DNA of 64,000 nucleotides, from positions 1 through 64,000 of the forward strand of contig CAYGUA010000025.1 in the NCBI GenBank assembly GCA_964353015.1. Reading direction: 5' to 3'. Positions 35,268 through 43,291 of this stretch are shown piece by piece; the stretch's first letter is position 1; the number at the start of each line of letters is the position of its first letter. The notes below the pieces were generated by a model. That model saw only the letters and a program-made list of their open reading frames with translations. It made no database searches and was not told the DNA's origin. This DNA comes from JAMZMI01 sp964353015. GTDB taxonomy: Bacteria > Bacteroidota > Bacteroidia > Cytophagales > Cyclobacteriaceae. Position numbers and translations under genes: made by a program.

Positions 35268-37586
35268 ATGAGAATTTCATTTCTGATTACCCTTTTGATC
35301 GTTTTTCAATCTTGCAATTTCGATAGTTCAGAGTCAGTTGATACAGACCTTTTTGGAACAACTCAGCTAAATGATGGGTGGAAATTTCAAATAGAACAAG
35401 GCGAGTGGAAAACTACCAACCTGCCGCACACTCCACGTCTTGAACCACTTATCGTGAATGATCAATGGCAAGGCCAGATAAACTATTCAAAGACTATTGA
35501 GGTAGAGGAAAATAGAAAAGGAAAAACAATTCTTCATTTTGAGGGGGTGATGCATGAAGCTAAAGTTTATGTCAATGACATAAAAGTTAAAGAACATGCT
35601 GGTGGATACTTGCCATTTTCGGTTGACTTAACTGAAAATCTTAACCCGGGGAAAAACGAAATAAGGGTAGAAGTTCTTAATACAGACAATGCGACAATTC
35701 CTCCGGGAAAGCCTCTGGAAGGACTGGATTTCAACTATTATGGTGGAATCTACCGTGACGTCTGGCTTACTAGAAAAAATAACATTTACATCACTGATCC
35801 ATTTCTGGAAAATACAACAGAAGCAGGTTGGCTCATCCATTTTGATGAAGTGTCTGCTGATCAGGCTACTGGGTTTTTAAGGGTTCAATTAAAAAATGAA
35901 TCCGATGGGGAAAATGAGGTTACAATTAAGGTTAAGTTGAAAAATGGCGATTTAACCCATTCGTTCCAAGAGTCGGTCAATGTAGAAAGTTCTGAAACTC
36001 AGTTAACAAGCATCCCCATTAAAATTGAAAAGCCTGCTGTTTGGTCAACGACCTCACCAAAACTTTATGAGCTATCGATAGAGATAACTTCAAATCAAGA
36101 AACTTATGATCTTATTGAAGACAAAATAGGCATTAGAAAAATAGCCTTGAACGATGATGGCTTCTTTCTCAATGATCAAAAGCAATTTATTCGTGGGACA
36201 AATCGACATCAGGAATACCCATACGTTGGTTATGCCATTTCCAATAATGCCAATTATAGAGATGCTTTAAAAATCAAGAATGCAGGTTTCGATTTTGTCC
36301 GTCTTAGCCATTACCCACAAGATGAAGCCTTTTTGGATGCTTGTGACGAACTGGGCATATTGGTCATGAACGCGATTCCAGGATGGCAATTTTTTCAAGA
36401 AGGTGAGTTTGTTCAAAACTCGTATCAAGACATCAGGGATATGGTGCGCCGAGACAGAAATCACCCTTCCGTGATCTTCTGGGAGGTTTCGCTCAATGAG
36501 TCTGGTATGACAGAAGAGTACATGTGGAAAGCCAATCAAATTCTGAATGAAGAATTACCTTTTGAAGACACTTACAGTGCCGGATGGATCGATCATCCAT
36601 CCTATGATTTGTTTATTCCCGCAAGACAGCATGCCAAACCGCCTCATTATTGGAATGTATATAAAGACGGAAAGCGACCTGTTTTTATTGCAGAATATGG
36701 CGACTGGGAATATTACGCCCATAATGCCGGCTTCAATCAGACCGCATTTGCAGATCTGTCAGAAGATGCAAGGAATAGTCGTCAGCTCCGCAGCAGTGGT
36801 GAGCAAAGACTCCTCCAACAAGCCTTGAATTTCCAGGAAGCAGCAAACTCTAATCGCAAAGGAGGAAGCGGCACAATAGGTCATGCCAATTGGTTGATGT
36901 TCGATTACAACAGAGGCTATGCTGATGATCTTGAAGCTTCAGGGATATCTGACATCTTTCGTATTCCCAAGTTTGCGTTCGATTTCTATAGAAGTCAAAG
37001 ACCGCATAATGAGATCATTGATCATCCTATGGTGGAGTTTGGGCCAATGGTAAAGATCGCTTCCTACTGGACTGAAGAATCCGCTCCAGAAGTTCGGGTT
37101 TTCAGTAATTGCGATGAAGTCGCACTTTATCTGAATGATCGTTTAATTGATAAGAAAACGCCTACCATCAATAATTTGTCCGATGTATTGATTGCGCCAC
37201 CTTTTCAATTTGATTTGGGATCTTTTCAACCTGGCAAGCTCACAGCCATCGGCTATATAAAGGGTGAGAAAGTAGCTGCGGATAGCGTAGATACTCCAGG
37301 CAATCCACAAGCAATCCGAATAAGAGTGGACTATACTGCCGATTTTTTCAATGAAAAAGATGATTTGATCTTTATATACGCTGAAGTAATCGACTCCTAT
37401 GGCGTAATCATTCCTGACGATTCATCAGAAATTCATTTCCAATTGAATTCAACAGGTGAATTGTTGGGAGCTAACCCGACTAAAGCTGAAGCAGGTGTCG
37501 CTACAATACTTTTTAGAGGAAATTATTCCCAGCTGGATTTAAAGGCTTACGCTGAAAATCTATTGGAAGCTCATTATCATCAATAA
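35268..37586 (+). CDS. GH2 beta-galactosidase, lipoprotein
   Basis: 772 aa from the ATG at 35268, which gives a clean lipoprotein signal (LLIVFQSC); an ATG 9 bp earlier is possible. Domain order is that of GH2: sugar-binding jelly roll (~40-185), Ig-like immunoglobulin domain (~190-290), then the TIM barrel with the acid/base Glu in WEVSLNESG (~415) and nucleophile Glu in FIAEYGDW (~485), and an extra C-terminal domain to ~770. In the B. thetaiotaomicron galactan locus a GH2 accompanies GH53 and susCD, so this enzyme probably takes galactose from galacto-oligosaccharides in the periplasm. Confidence 0.88.
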   Translation: MRISFLITLLIVFQSCNFDSSESVDTDLFGTTQLNDGWKFQIEQGEWKTTNLPHTPRLEPLIVNDQWQGQINYSKTIEVEENRKGKTILHFEGVMHEAKVYVNDIKVKEHAGGYLPFSVDLTENLNPGKNEIRVEVLNTDNATIPPGKPLEGLDFNYYGGIYRDVWLTRKNNIYITDPFLENTTEAGWLIHFDEVSADQATGFLRVQLKNESDGENEVTIKVKLKNGDLTHSFQESVNVESSETQLTSIPIKIEKPAVWSTTSPKLYELSIEITSNQETYDLIEDKIGIRKIALNDDGFFLNDQKQFIRGTNRHQEYPYVGYAISNNANYRDALKIKNAGFDFVRLSHYPQDEAFLDACDELGILVMNAIPGWQFFQEGEFVQNSYQDIRDMVRRDRNHPSVIFWEVSLNESGMTEEYMWKANQILNEELPFEDTYSAGWIDHPSYDLFIPARQHAKPPHYWNVYKDGKRPVFIAEYGDWEYYAHNAGFNQTAFADLSEDARNSRQLRSSGEQRLLQQALNFQEAANSNRKGGSGTIGHANWLMFDYNRGYADDLEASGISDIFRIPKFAFDFYRSQRPHNEIIDHPMVEFGPMVKIASYWTEESAPEVRVFSNCDEVALYLNDRLIDKKTPTINNLSDVLIAPPFQFDLGSFQPGKLTAIGYIKGEKVAADSVDTPGNPQAIRIRVDYTADFFNEKDDLIFIYAEVIDSYGVIIPDDSSEIHFQLNSTGELLGANPTKAEAGVATILFRGNYSQLDLKAYAENLLEAHYHQ

Positions 37587-37750
37587 AGCACCGAACTGAT
37601 ATGAATGTCAATTCCGATACTTGAATAATAACTGGGTATATGCTCAAGGAATAATGGTATTTTAAAACCTAAATTTCTTAACTGCTTCGACAATAATTAC
37701 CTTTAGACTTGTTAACCCTTTTCTAAATTGTAATCTTAACTGACATAGCC

Positions 37751-38128
37751 ATGAAAACAATCATCAACTCCCCCAAAGCTCCAGCTCCAATCGGCCCATA
37801 TAGTCAGGCTGTATTATCCAATGGCGTGCTTTATGTATCAGGTCAGATTCCAATCGATCAAGCCACAGGCATTGTTGTGAGTTCGTCTATTGAGGATGAG
37901 ACCAGACAAGTGATGAAAAATCTTGGCTACATTCTGGAAGAAGCAGGAGCGAGTTTTGCCAATGTTTTGAAATGCAGCATTTTCATCAAGGACATGGGCC
38001 AGTTCGCCCAGATCAATGGGGTTTATGGAGAATATTTTCCGGAAAATCCCCCAGCAAGAGAAACCGTAGAAGTAAGTCAGCTTCCTAAAGGTGTCAATGT
38101 AGAAATTAGCTGTATTGCCCAACTTTAG
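37751..38128 (+). CDS. RidA family reactive imine/enamine deaminase
   Basis: 125 aa, cytoplasmic trimer family that hydrolyses 2-aminoacrylate and related imines. Motifs: APAPIGPYSQAV near the N-terminus, VSGQIP, a central FANVLKCSIFIKDM segment, and PPARETVEVSQLPKGVNVEI, with the substrate-binding Arg near residue 104. The GPYSQAV start and this Arg indicate an active-type RidA. It stands alone, after the galactan locus and before gltX. Confidence 0.93.
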   Translation: MKTIINSPKAPAPIGPYSQAVLSNGVLYVSGQIPIDQATGIVVSSSIEDETRQVMKNLGYILEEAGASFANVLKCSIFIKDMGQFAQINGVYGEYFPENPPARETVEVSQLPKGVNVEISCIAQL

Positions 38129-38129
38129 G

Positions 38130-38161
38130 TTGAAATAGCTCAGTCAAATCCACTAGTTTTG
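38130..38161 (+). promoter_or_regulatory. Promoter for gltX
   Basis: TTG at 38130-38132, a 21-nt spacer and TAGTTTTG at 38154-38161, an exact Bacteroidota pair; the ATG of gltX follows 19 nt later. Confidence 0.65.
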
Positions 38162-38180
38162 CCGTCCGAAAATAAGACGA

Positions 38181-39707
38181 ATGGATAACGTAAGAGTAAG
38201 ATTTGCCCCCAGCCCAACTGGAGGCCTACATATTGGAGGTGTTCGCACTGCTTTATTTAATTACCTTTTTGCCAAAAAAAACAATGGTACTTTCATCCTC
38301 AGAATTGAGGATACAGATCAATCAAGATTTGTAGAAGGTGCTGAAAAATACATATTAGATTCACTTGAATGGTGCGGTATCAGCCCAGAGGAGAGCGTGT
38401 TAAAAGATGGAGGTTTTGGTCCTTATCGCCAATCTGAGCGCAAAGAAATCTACAAGCAATACGCCATGCAGCTTATTGATCAGAGTCATGCTTATTATGC
38501 CTTTGATACGCCAGAAGAACTGGACGAAATGAGGGAACGCCTGAAAGCAGGCGGAATGACCAATCCTCAATATGACAGCAGTGTTCGAATGACAATGAAC
38601 AACTCGCTTACCTTGAGCGCAGATGCTGTAAAAGCCAAGTTAGAAGCCAACGAACCCTATGTCATTCGCATAAAAATACCAGCTAAAGAAGACATCCGAT
38701 TTCACGATATGATTCGTGGTTGGGTGCTCGTACATGGATCTACGTTGGACGACAAGGTATTGATGAAATCTGATGGGATGCCTACTTATCACCTTGCCAA
38801 TGTGGTAGATGATTATCTGATGAAAATCTCGCACGTCATCCGTGGTGAGGAATGGCTTCCTTCAACTCCCCTTCACGTTTTGCTTTATAAGTATCTCGGT
38901 TGGGAATCAAGTATGCCACAATTTGCTCATCTGCCTTTGATTTTAAAACCGGATGGTAATGGGAAATTGAGTAAGCGTGCAGCAGCGAAAGCCGGATTCC
39001 CAATCTTCCCTTTGAGCTGGGAGATGCCAGATGGAGAAATTCCGAAGGGTTTCAAGGAAGAAGGATTTCTTCCTGAAGCGATGGTCAACTTCCTCGCTTT
39101 ATTGGGTTGGAATCCCGGAACCGAACAGGAGATATTTTCATTGGAGGAACTTGCTGAAATCTTCACGATTGACAGGGTAAATAAATCAGGAACTCGTTTT
39201 GATATTGAAAAAGCCAAATGGTTCAATCAGCAATACCTTAAAAATTACCAGCCTGATTTAATCGCCACACAAATTATTTCTGATCTAAAAGAAAAACATG
39301 CGATCACGTGCTCGCAAGAATGGGCGGTGGAGATCTTTCACCTGCTTAAGGAACGTGTAACCTTTCCTCAGGAATTGGCCGATAACTGTCTCTTTTTATT
39401 TAGAAATCCAGAAAACTATGATGAAAAAATCTCATCAAAAAAATGGAATGAAGAAGCAGTAAAGGCGGTAACGCTGTATGGAGAAGCCTTAGAAGATCGC
39501 AATGAAATTTCACCTGAAGAAGCGAAAAATCTGTTTTTCCAGGTTATGGAAGCCCATGAAATCGCTGCAGGTAAAAACATGCAGGCGTTGAGATTGTCAA
39601 TTACGGGTGAGGGTTCTGGTCCTGATTTGATGACGATCATCTCCATCATGGGGGGAAAAGCTGTGAACGAACGAATCAAATATTCCGTAAAGGTGTTAGG
39701 TAACTAA
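38181..39707 (+). CDS. gltX: Glutamate-tRNA ligase
   Basis: A 508-aa class I aminoacyl-tRNA synthetase. The HIGH signature is FAPSPTGGLHIGG (residues 7-19) and the KMSKS equivalent is KLSKRAAAK near residue 257. The C-terminal helical anticodon-binding region is complete. Discriminating and non-discriminating types cannot be separated by eye. It has its own promoter and is followed 10 bp later by a tiny gene that may share its transcript. Confidence 0.97.
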   Translation: MDNVRVRFAPSPTGGLHIGGVRTALFNYLFAKKNNGTFILRIEDTDQSRFVEGAEKYILDSLEWCGISPEESVLKDGGFGPYRQSERKEIYKQYAMQLIDQSHAYYAFDTPEELDEMRERLKAGGMTNPQYDSSVRMTMNNSLTLSADAVKAKLEANEPYVIRIKIPAKEDIRFHDMIRGWVLVHGSTLDDKVLMKSDGMPTYHLANVVDDYLMKISHVIRGEEWLPSTPLHVLLYKYLGWESSMPQFAHLPLILKPDGNGKLSKRAAAKAGFPIFPLSWEMPDGEIPKGFKEEGFLPEAMVNFLALLGWNPGTEQEIFSLEELAEIFTIDRVNKSGTRFDIEKAKWFNQQYLKNYQPDLIATQIISDLKEKHAITCSQEWAVEIFHLLKERVTFPQELADNCLFLFRNPENYDEKISSKKWNEEAVKAVTLYGEALEDRNEISPEEAKNLFFQVMEAHEIAAGKNMQALRLSITGEGSGPDLMTIISIMGGKAVNERIKYSVKVLGN

Positions 39708-39717
39708 ACCAATCACC

Positions 39718-39924
39718 ATGAGCAAACAAGAAAACGCGAAATCCAATAAACCACGAATCAATAAAGATTTGGAAGGATTTGATATTTCAATCGATTCTTT
39801 CGGTGAAATAAAATCTTCGATGAGCATTGACGACATCAATAAGTTTCTCAACAAAAATGTTGACGACAAAAAACTTCGTGATCGTGATGATATTGAAGAT
39901 CTGAAAAAGCCAAAAAAGGATTAA
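39718..39924 (+). CDS. Small highly charged conserved-looking protein
   Basis: 68 aa, with no Cys, Trp or Tyr and nearly half of the residues charged. A Lys/Asn-rich start, a middle segment (GFDISIDSFGEIKSSMSIDDINKFL) that could fold as a strand and a helix, and a Lys/Asp-rich tail. It follows gltX by 10 bp. Codon use resembles its neighbours and the start is a good ATG, so I take it as a real gene. I recognise no family and assign no function. Confidence 0.6.
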   Translation: MSKQENAKSNKPRINKDLEGFDISIDSFGEIKSSMSIDDINKFLNKNVDDKKLRDRDDIEDLKKPKKD

Positions 39925-40484
39925 AACAGGCCGGGTAAAATTGCTTTCACTTCGTTTTTATAGTCCAGATATTTCTGACCGTAAACGCTGATCAGTTTCT
40001 TTTCTTCCAGATAAATACCAACAGGTAAATAGATCAAAATTGAGATTACCGATACCAAAACAGAAAAATTTGGTACGGCTATCAGCATTCCAATGACTAA
40101 CATAATCGTGCCGGTGTAAATAGGATGCCTCATCCGCGCATGGATCCCTGTTGTGATCAATTCACTCTTTTCCTCTTTTTTCAAACCAATAAAAGCCCAA
40201 ACTGATATTTGCCGAAAGGCAATCATCACGATGATCACACCCCACGATGAGATCACCATTCCCAAATATTTAGTAAAATTTGTCGGAGCATAAAGATATT
40301 CCGGTTGGATAAAGGCCATTTTAATCATCAACCAAATCAATCCAACCGCGCTAAATATGGAATAACCCAATCTGTAAACTTTGGGAGAAATGGAGATTTT
40401 AGACTTTACCGCTTCAGCAGCCAACAAGCTGTGCAAAAACAAATAGATACTCCAGCCAAGAAACAGTGTCAGGTAATCATTCAT
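39921..40484 (-). CDS. Isoprenylcysteine carboxyl methyltransferase-like membrane protein
   Basis: 187 aa with about five membrane segments. The C-terminal half carries the ICMT/phospholipid methyltransferase signature: ITTGIHARMRHPIYTGTIM near residue 115 and a late EEKKLISVYGQKYLDYK segment, which form the SAM pocket in the family. Bacterial members methylate small lipids or amines, but substrates are mostly unknown. Its stop overlaps the convergent small gene by 4 bp. It is divergent from the LYS1-like gene. Confidence 0.75.
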   Translation of the reverse strand: MNDYLTLFLGWSIYLFLHSLLAAEAVKSKISISPKVYRLGYSIFSAVGLIWLMIKMAFIQPEYLYAPTNFTKYLGMVISSWGVIIVMIAFRQISVWAFIGLKKEEKSELITTGIHARMRHPIYTGTIMLVIGMLIAVPNFSVLVSVISILIYLPVGIYLEEKKLISVYGQKYLDYKNEVKAILPGLF

Positions 40485-40498
40485 CCTTTTGAAAACAT

Positions 40499-40506
40499 TA
40501 GATTTG
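40499..40506 (+). promoter_or_regulatory. -7 promoter element for the LYS1-like gene
   Basis: TAGATTTG matches TAnnTTTG exactly, 25 nt before the ATG at 40532. No TTG lies at the usual -33 distance. Confidence 0.45.
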
Positions 40507-40531
40507 CCATGTCAAAGAAAACCAAATTTTT

Positions 40532-41746
40532 ATGGCCAAAGTGAAAATAGGACTGATAAGAGAAGGGAAAATTCCGGTGGACAGACGTGTGGCGCTCACG
40601 CCTGTACAAGCTCGGGAGGTGATGGAGCAATTCCCACAAGTTGAGATCGTGGCACAAACCAGTGAAATACGCTGCTTTAAAGATGCTGACTATGAAATGG
40701 AAGGCATTAAAGTCGTCGATAATATTGTCGATTGCGAGATCATACTTGGAGTGAAGGAAGTGCCAATACCTGATTTGATTCCTGAAAAAACTTATTTCTT
40801 TTTTAGCCATACTATCAAAAAGCAACCTTACAACAGGCAATTGCTGATCGAGATTCTGAATAAAAAAATCAGAATGATCGATTATGAGACCCTGACTGAT
40901 ACTACTGGAAAAAGAATCATTGCTTTTGGGAGATGGGCCGGAATTGTTGGTGCATACAATGGAATCTTAACCTATGGAAAAAGGTACAATCTTTTTCATC
41001 TAAGATCCGCACATGAATGCTTTGATCTGGAAGATTTAAAATCTGAATACAAAAAAGTAAAACTGCCACCAATAAAAATCATTTTGACTGGCGGTGGTCG
41101 TGTAGCAAAAGGCGCAATGGAAGTGCTTTTTGGATTAGGAATCAGACGGGTTTCGCCGAGGGAATTTCTGGATGAGCGATTCGATTATCCTGTATTCACA
41201 CAGCTCAATACGCGAGATTATAATAGAAAAAAAGATGGCGGTGCTTTTAGCCGAACTGAGTTTTACAGTTATCCTGAGCATTATGAATCTGATTTCCTGA
41301 AATATGCAAAAAAAGGTGATTTGCTGATCGCCTCTGCATTTTGGGATCCCCGAGCTCCAGTGTTATTTGAGAGAACTGATATCGTAAAAGATGATTTCAA
41401 AATCAATGTGATTGCTGATATTACTTGTGATATCGAAGGATCTATTCCTTCCACCAAAAAACCAAGCACCATTGAAGACCCGGTTTACGACTACAATCCA
41501 AGTGATAATCAGGTGGAGAATCCTTTCACAGATGAAGGCAATATCACAGTCATGGCTGTAGATAATTTGCCTTGTGAACTACCAAGAGATGCATCCGAAA
41601 GTTTCGGTAACGAGTTGGTTCACAATGTGCTCCCTGAACTTCTTGGTGATGATGCCAGGGAAATCATAAAAAAAGCCACCTTAACCATGGATGGACACCT
41701 CACAGAAAAATTTAAATATCTACAGGATTATGTAGATGGAAAATAA
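40532..41746 (+). CDS. LYS1-like saccharopine dehydrogenase / alanine dehydrogenase-family oxidoreductase
   Basis: 404 aa. The N-terminal half has the alanine dehydrogenase / transhydrogenase fold (IGLIREGKIPVDRRVALTP) and the second half a Rossmann site (LTGGGRVAKGAMEVLFGLGI, ~185-205). The pattern DRRVALTP, FSHTIKKQPYN and FGRWAGIVGAYNG resembles the lysine-forming saccharopine dehydrogenase of fungi (LYS1). It may catalyse saccharopine formation or cleavage, but no lysine ketoglutarate reductase partner is nearby, so the reaction is uncertain. rfbD follows 8 bp later. Confidence 0.75.
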   Translation: MAKVKIGLIREGKIPVDRRVALTPVQAREVMEQFPQVEIVAQTSEIRCFKDADYEMEGIKVVDNIVDCEIILGVKEVPIPDLIPEKTYFFFSHTIKKQPYNRQLLIEILNKKIRMIDYETLTDTTGKRIIAFGRWAGIVGAYNGILTYGKRYNLFHLRSAHECFDLEDLKSEYKKVKLPPIKIILTGGGRVAKGAMEVLFGLGIRRVSPREFLDERFDYPVFTQLNTRDYNRKKDGGAFSRTEFYSYPEHYESDFLKYAKKGDLLIASAFWDPRAPVLFERTDIVKDDFKINVIADITCDIEGSIPSTKKPSTIEDPVYDYNPSDNQVENPFTDEGNITVMAVDNLPCELPRDASESFGNELVHNVLPELLGDDAREIIKKATLTMDGHLTEKFKYLQDYVDGK

Positions 41747-41754
41747 GTCAGGCT

Positions 41755-42603
41755 ATGAAAATACTTATCACAGGATCAAAAGGGCAACTAGGCAATGAAT
41801 TTCAGGAAATCGCCAAATCAAGCGATTGGGAATTCATCTTTACTGACTATGAAGAACTCGATATTACCAATAAGGAGGAAGTATTGAGATTTTTCAAAGA
41901 AAAAAAACCAGAAATCTGCATCAATTGTGCGGCATATACTGCCGTAGATAAGGCTGAAACAGAAAGGGAGCTCTCTGATAAAATAAATGTAACTGGCAGT
42001 GAAAATCTCGCTTTGGGTTGCGCTGAATCAGGCGCTGTTCTTTTTCAAATCTCAACAGACTTTGTATTTGATGGCACTTCATCGAGACCACTGAAGGAAG
42101 ATCAACCGACCGCTCCTGTGAATTATTACGGTGAATCCAAATTACAAGGAGAGCTGGCTGTGGCCAAAGTTTTAAAAGAACATTTCATCATCCGCACCTC
42201 ATGGCTCTACTCCACTTTTGGTAACAACTATGTGAAAACCATGATCAAGTTGTCTGAAACTCGCGATGAATTAAATATCATAGCTGATCAGATTGGCACA
42301 CCAACTTTTGCTCGAGATCTGGCGGATGCGATTGTCCATATCATCAATCAAAAGTCTCAAGCATACGGCACATATCACTACAGCAATGAAGGAGTTGCAT
42401 CGTGGTATGATTTTACCAAAGCCGTTTTCGAGTACGCCAACATCGGGACCAAGGTCAATCCGATTCCTACAGAAAAATACCCAACACCAGCCGCAAGACC
42501 AGCATATAGTGTGATGGATAAAACCAAAATCAAGGAAACTTTTGCGCTCGAAATTCCTTATTGGAGGGAGAGTTTGAAAGAATGTATTAAGCTACTAAAT
42601 TGA
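41755..42603 (+). CDS. rfbD: dTDP-4-dehydrorhamnose reductase
   Basis: RmlD/RfbD reduces dTDP-4-keto-rhamnose to dTDP-L-rhamnose, a precursor of surface polysaccharide. 282 aa. Features: GSKGQLGNEF nucleotide site at residues 7-16, NCAAYTAVDKAE, ISTDFVFDG, and the catalytic Tyr-x-x-x-Lys in YYGESK (~125-130). It lacks rmlA/B/C neighbours and sits 8 bp after the LYS1-like gene, so the rest of the pathway must be elsewhere. Confidence 0.93.
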   Translation: MKILITGSKGQLGNEFQEIAKSSDWEFIFTDYEELDITNKEEVLRFFKEKKPEICINCAAYTAVDKAETERELSDKINVTGSENLALGCAESGAVLFQISTDFVFDGTSSRPLKEDQPTAPVNYYGESKLQGELAVAKVLKEHFIIRTSWLYSTFGNNYVKTMIKLSETRDELNIIADQIGTPTFARDLADAIVHIINQKSQAYGTYHYSNEGVASWYDFTKAVFEYANIGTKVNPIPTEKYPTPAARPAYSVMDKTKIKETFALEIPYWRESLKECIKLLN

Positions 42604-42604
42604 A

Positions 42605-43291
42605 TTATTTGGTATCCAAAAACACCCAAACCTCACCTTCTTCTGTGCCTTCAATGCCTTCCTGATATTTGGCCATTTGAGCATTCCAATCATCTACACG
42701 AGGATTGTTTTCAGTTGTCTTTGGATTCAACTCATCCAAAGTTTTATCAGCGGGGACAGAAATAACAAGCATCAATTGCCGTCCATTTCTATAAACCAAT
42801 AATTGTTGAAAATCTGCCTTGCAGAATCCCTGCGCCACTTCAGGCCATTCTTCAAACTGTGTGGCATGGTAGTCCATGTATTCTCGCTGCATCAATGTAT
42901 CCGCTACCAGATTGGTAGTTAATAAATAATGCTTCCATTCATCAGCAACGCTCGCATCTTCACAATGTGTGGCTTTGTCAAAGACATAAAGTGGATCTTT
43001 GAACATCTTGATTTTCACTTCCGGATTGACCATGCTTACCAATTGGATTAAAGTTTTCTGATTTTCAGTCACATCAAATACCACCAAATGATTTTTCCAT
43101 CGATAAATTTCCTCATTAGTAATATTTGCCGACAAAACTGAATCCACAACTTCGGGCTGATCTGATACAAATTCTATAGCCACAGGGAGCGATCTCTGGA
43201 TGATCTGCTCATTGGTTTTATTACCAGGCAGAGTACATGCGGATAGTGCCAGCCCTATTATCAATATTCCAATTCTATTCATTTCTCTCAT
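42605..43291 (-). CDS. L-rhamnose mutarotase-like lipoprotein
   Basis: 228 aa. A lipoprotein signal ends in LALSAC (Cys19). The C-terminal half (~130-228) resembles the rhamnose mutarotase / DUF718 fold: YMDYHATQFEEWPEVAQGF with the conserved His, then LVYRNGRQLMLVISV, and the PRVDDWNAQMAKYQEG end. The N-terminal half (~35-125) may be a degenerate copy. An export signal is odd for a mutarotase. The start shares a base with the upstream beta-helix stop (TGATG), so the two are coupled. A second ATG 9 bp in is an alternative start. Confidence 0.65.
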   Translation of the reverse strand: MREMNRIGILIIGLALSACTLPGNKTNEQIIQRSLPVAIEFVSDQPEVVDSVLSANITNEEIYRWKNHLVVFDVTENQKTLIQLVSMVNPEVKIKMFKDPLYVFDKATHCEDASVADEWKHYLLTTNLVADTLMQREYMDYHATQFEEWPEVAQGFCKADFQQLLVYRNGRQLMLVISVPADKTLDELNPKTTENNPRVDDWNAQMAKYQEGIEGTEEGEVWVFLDTK

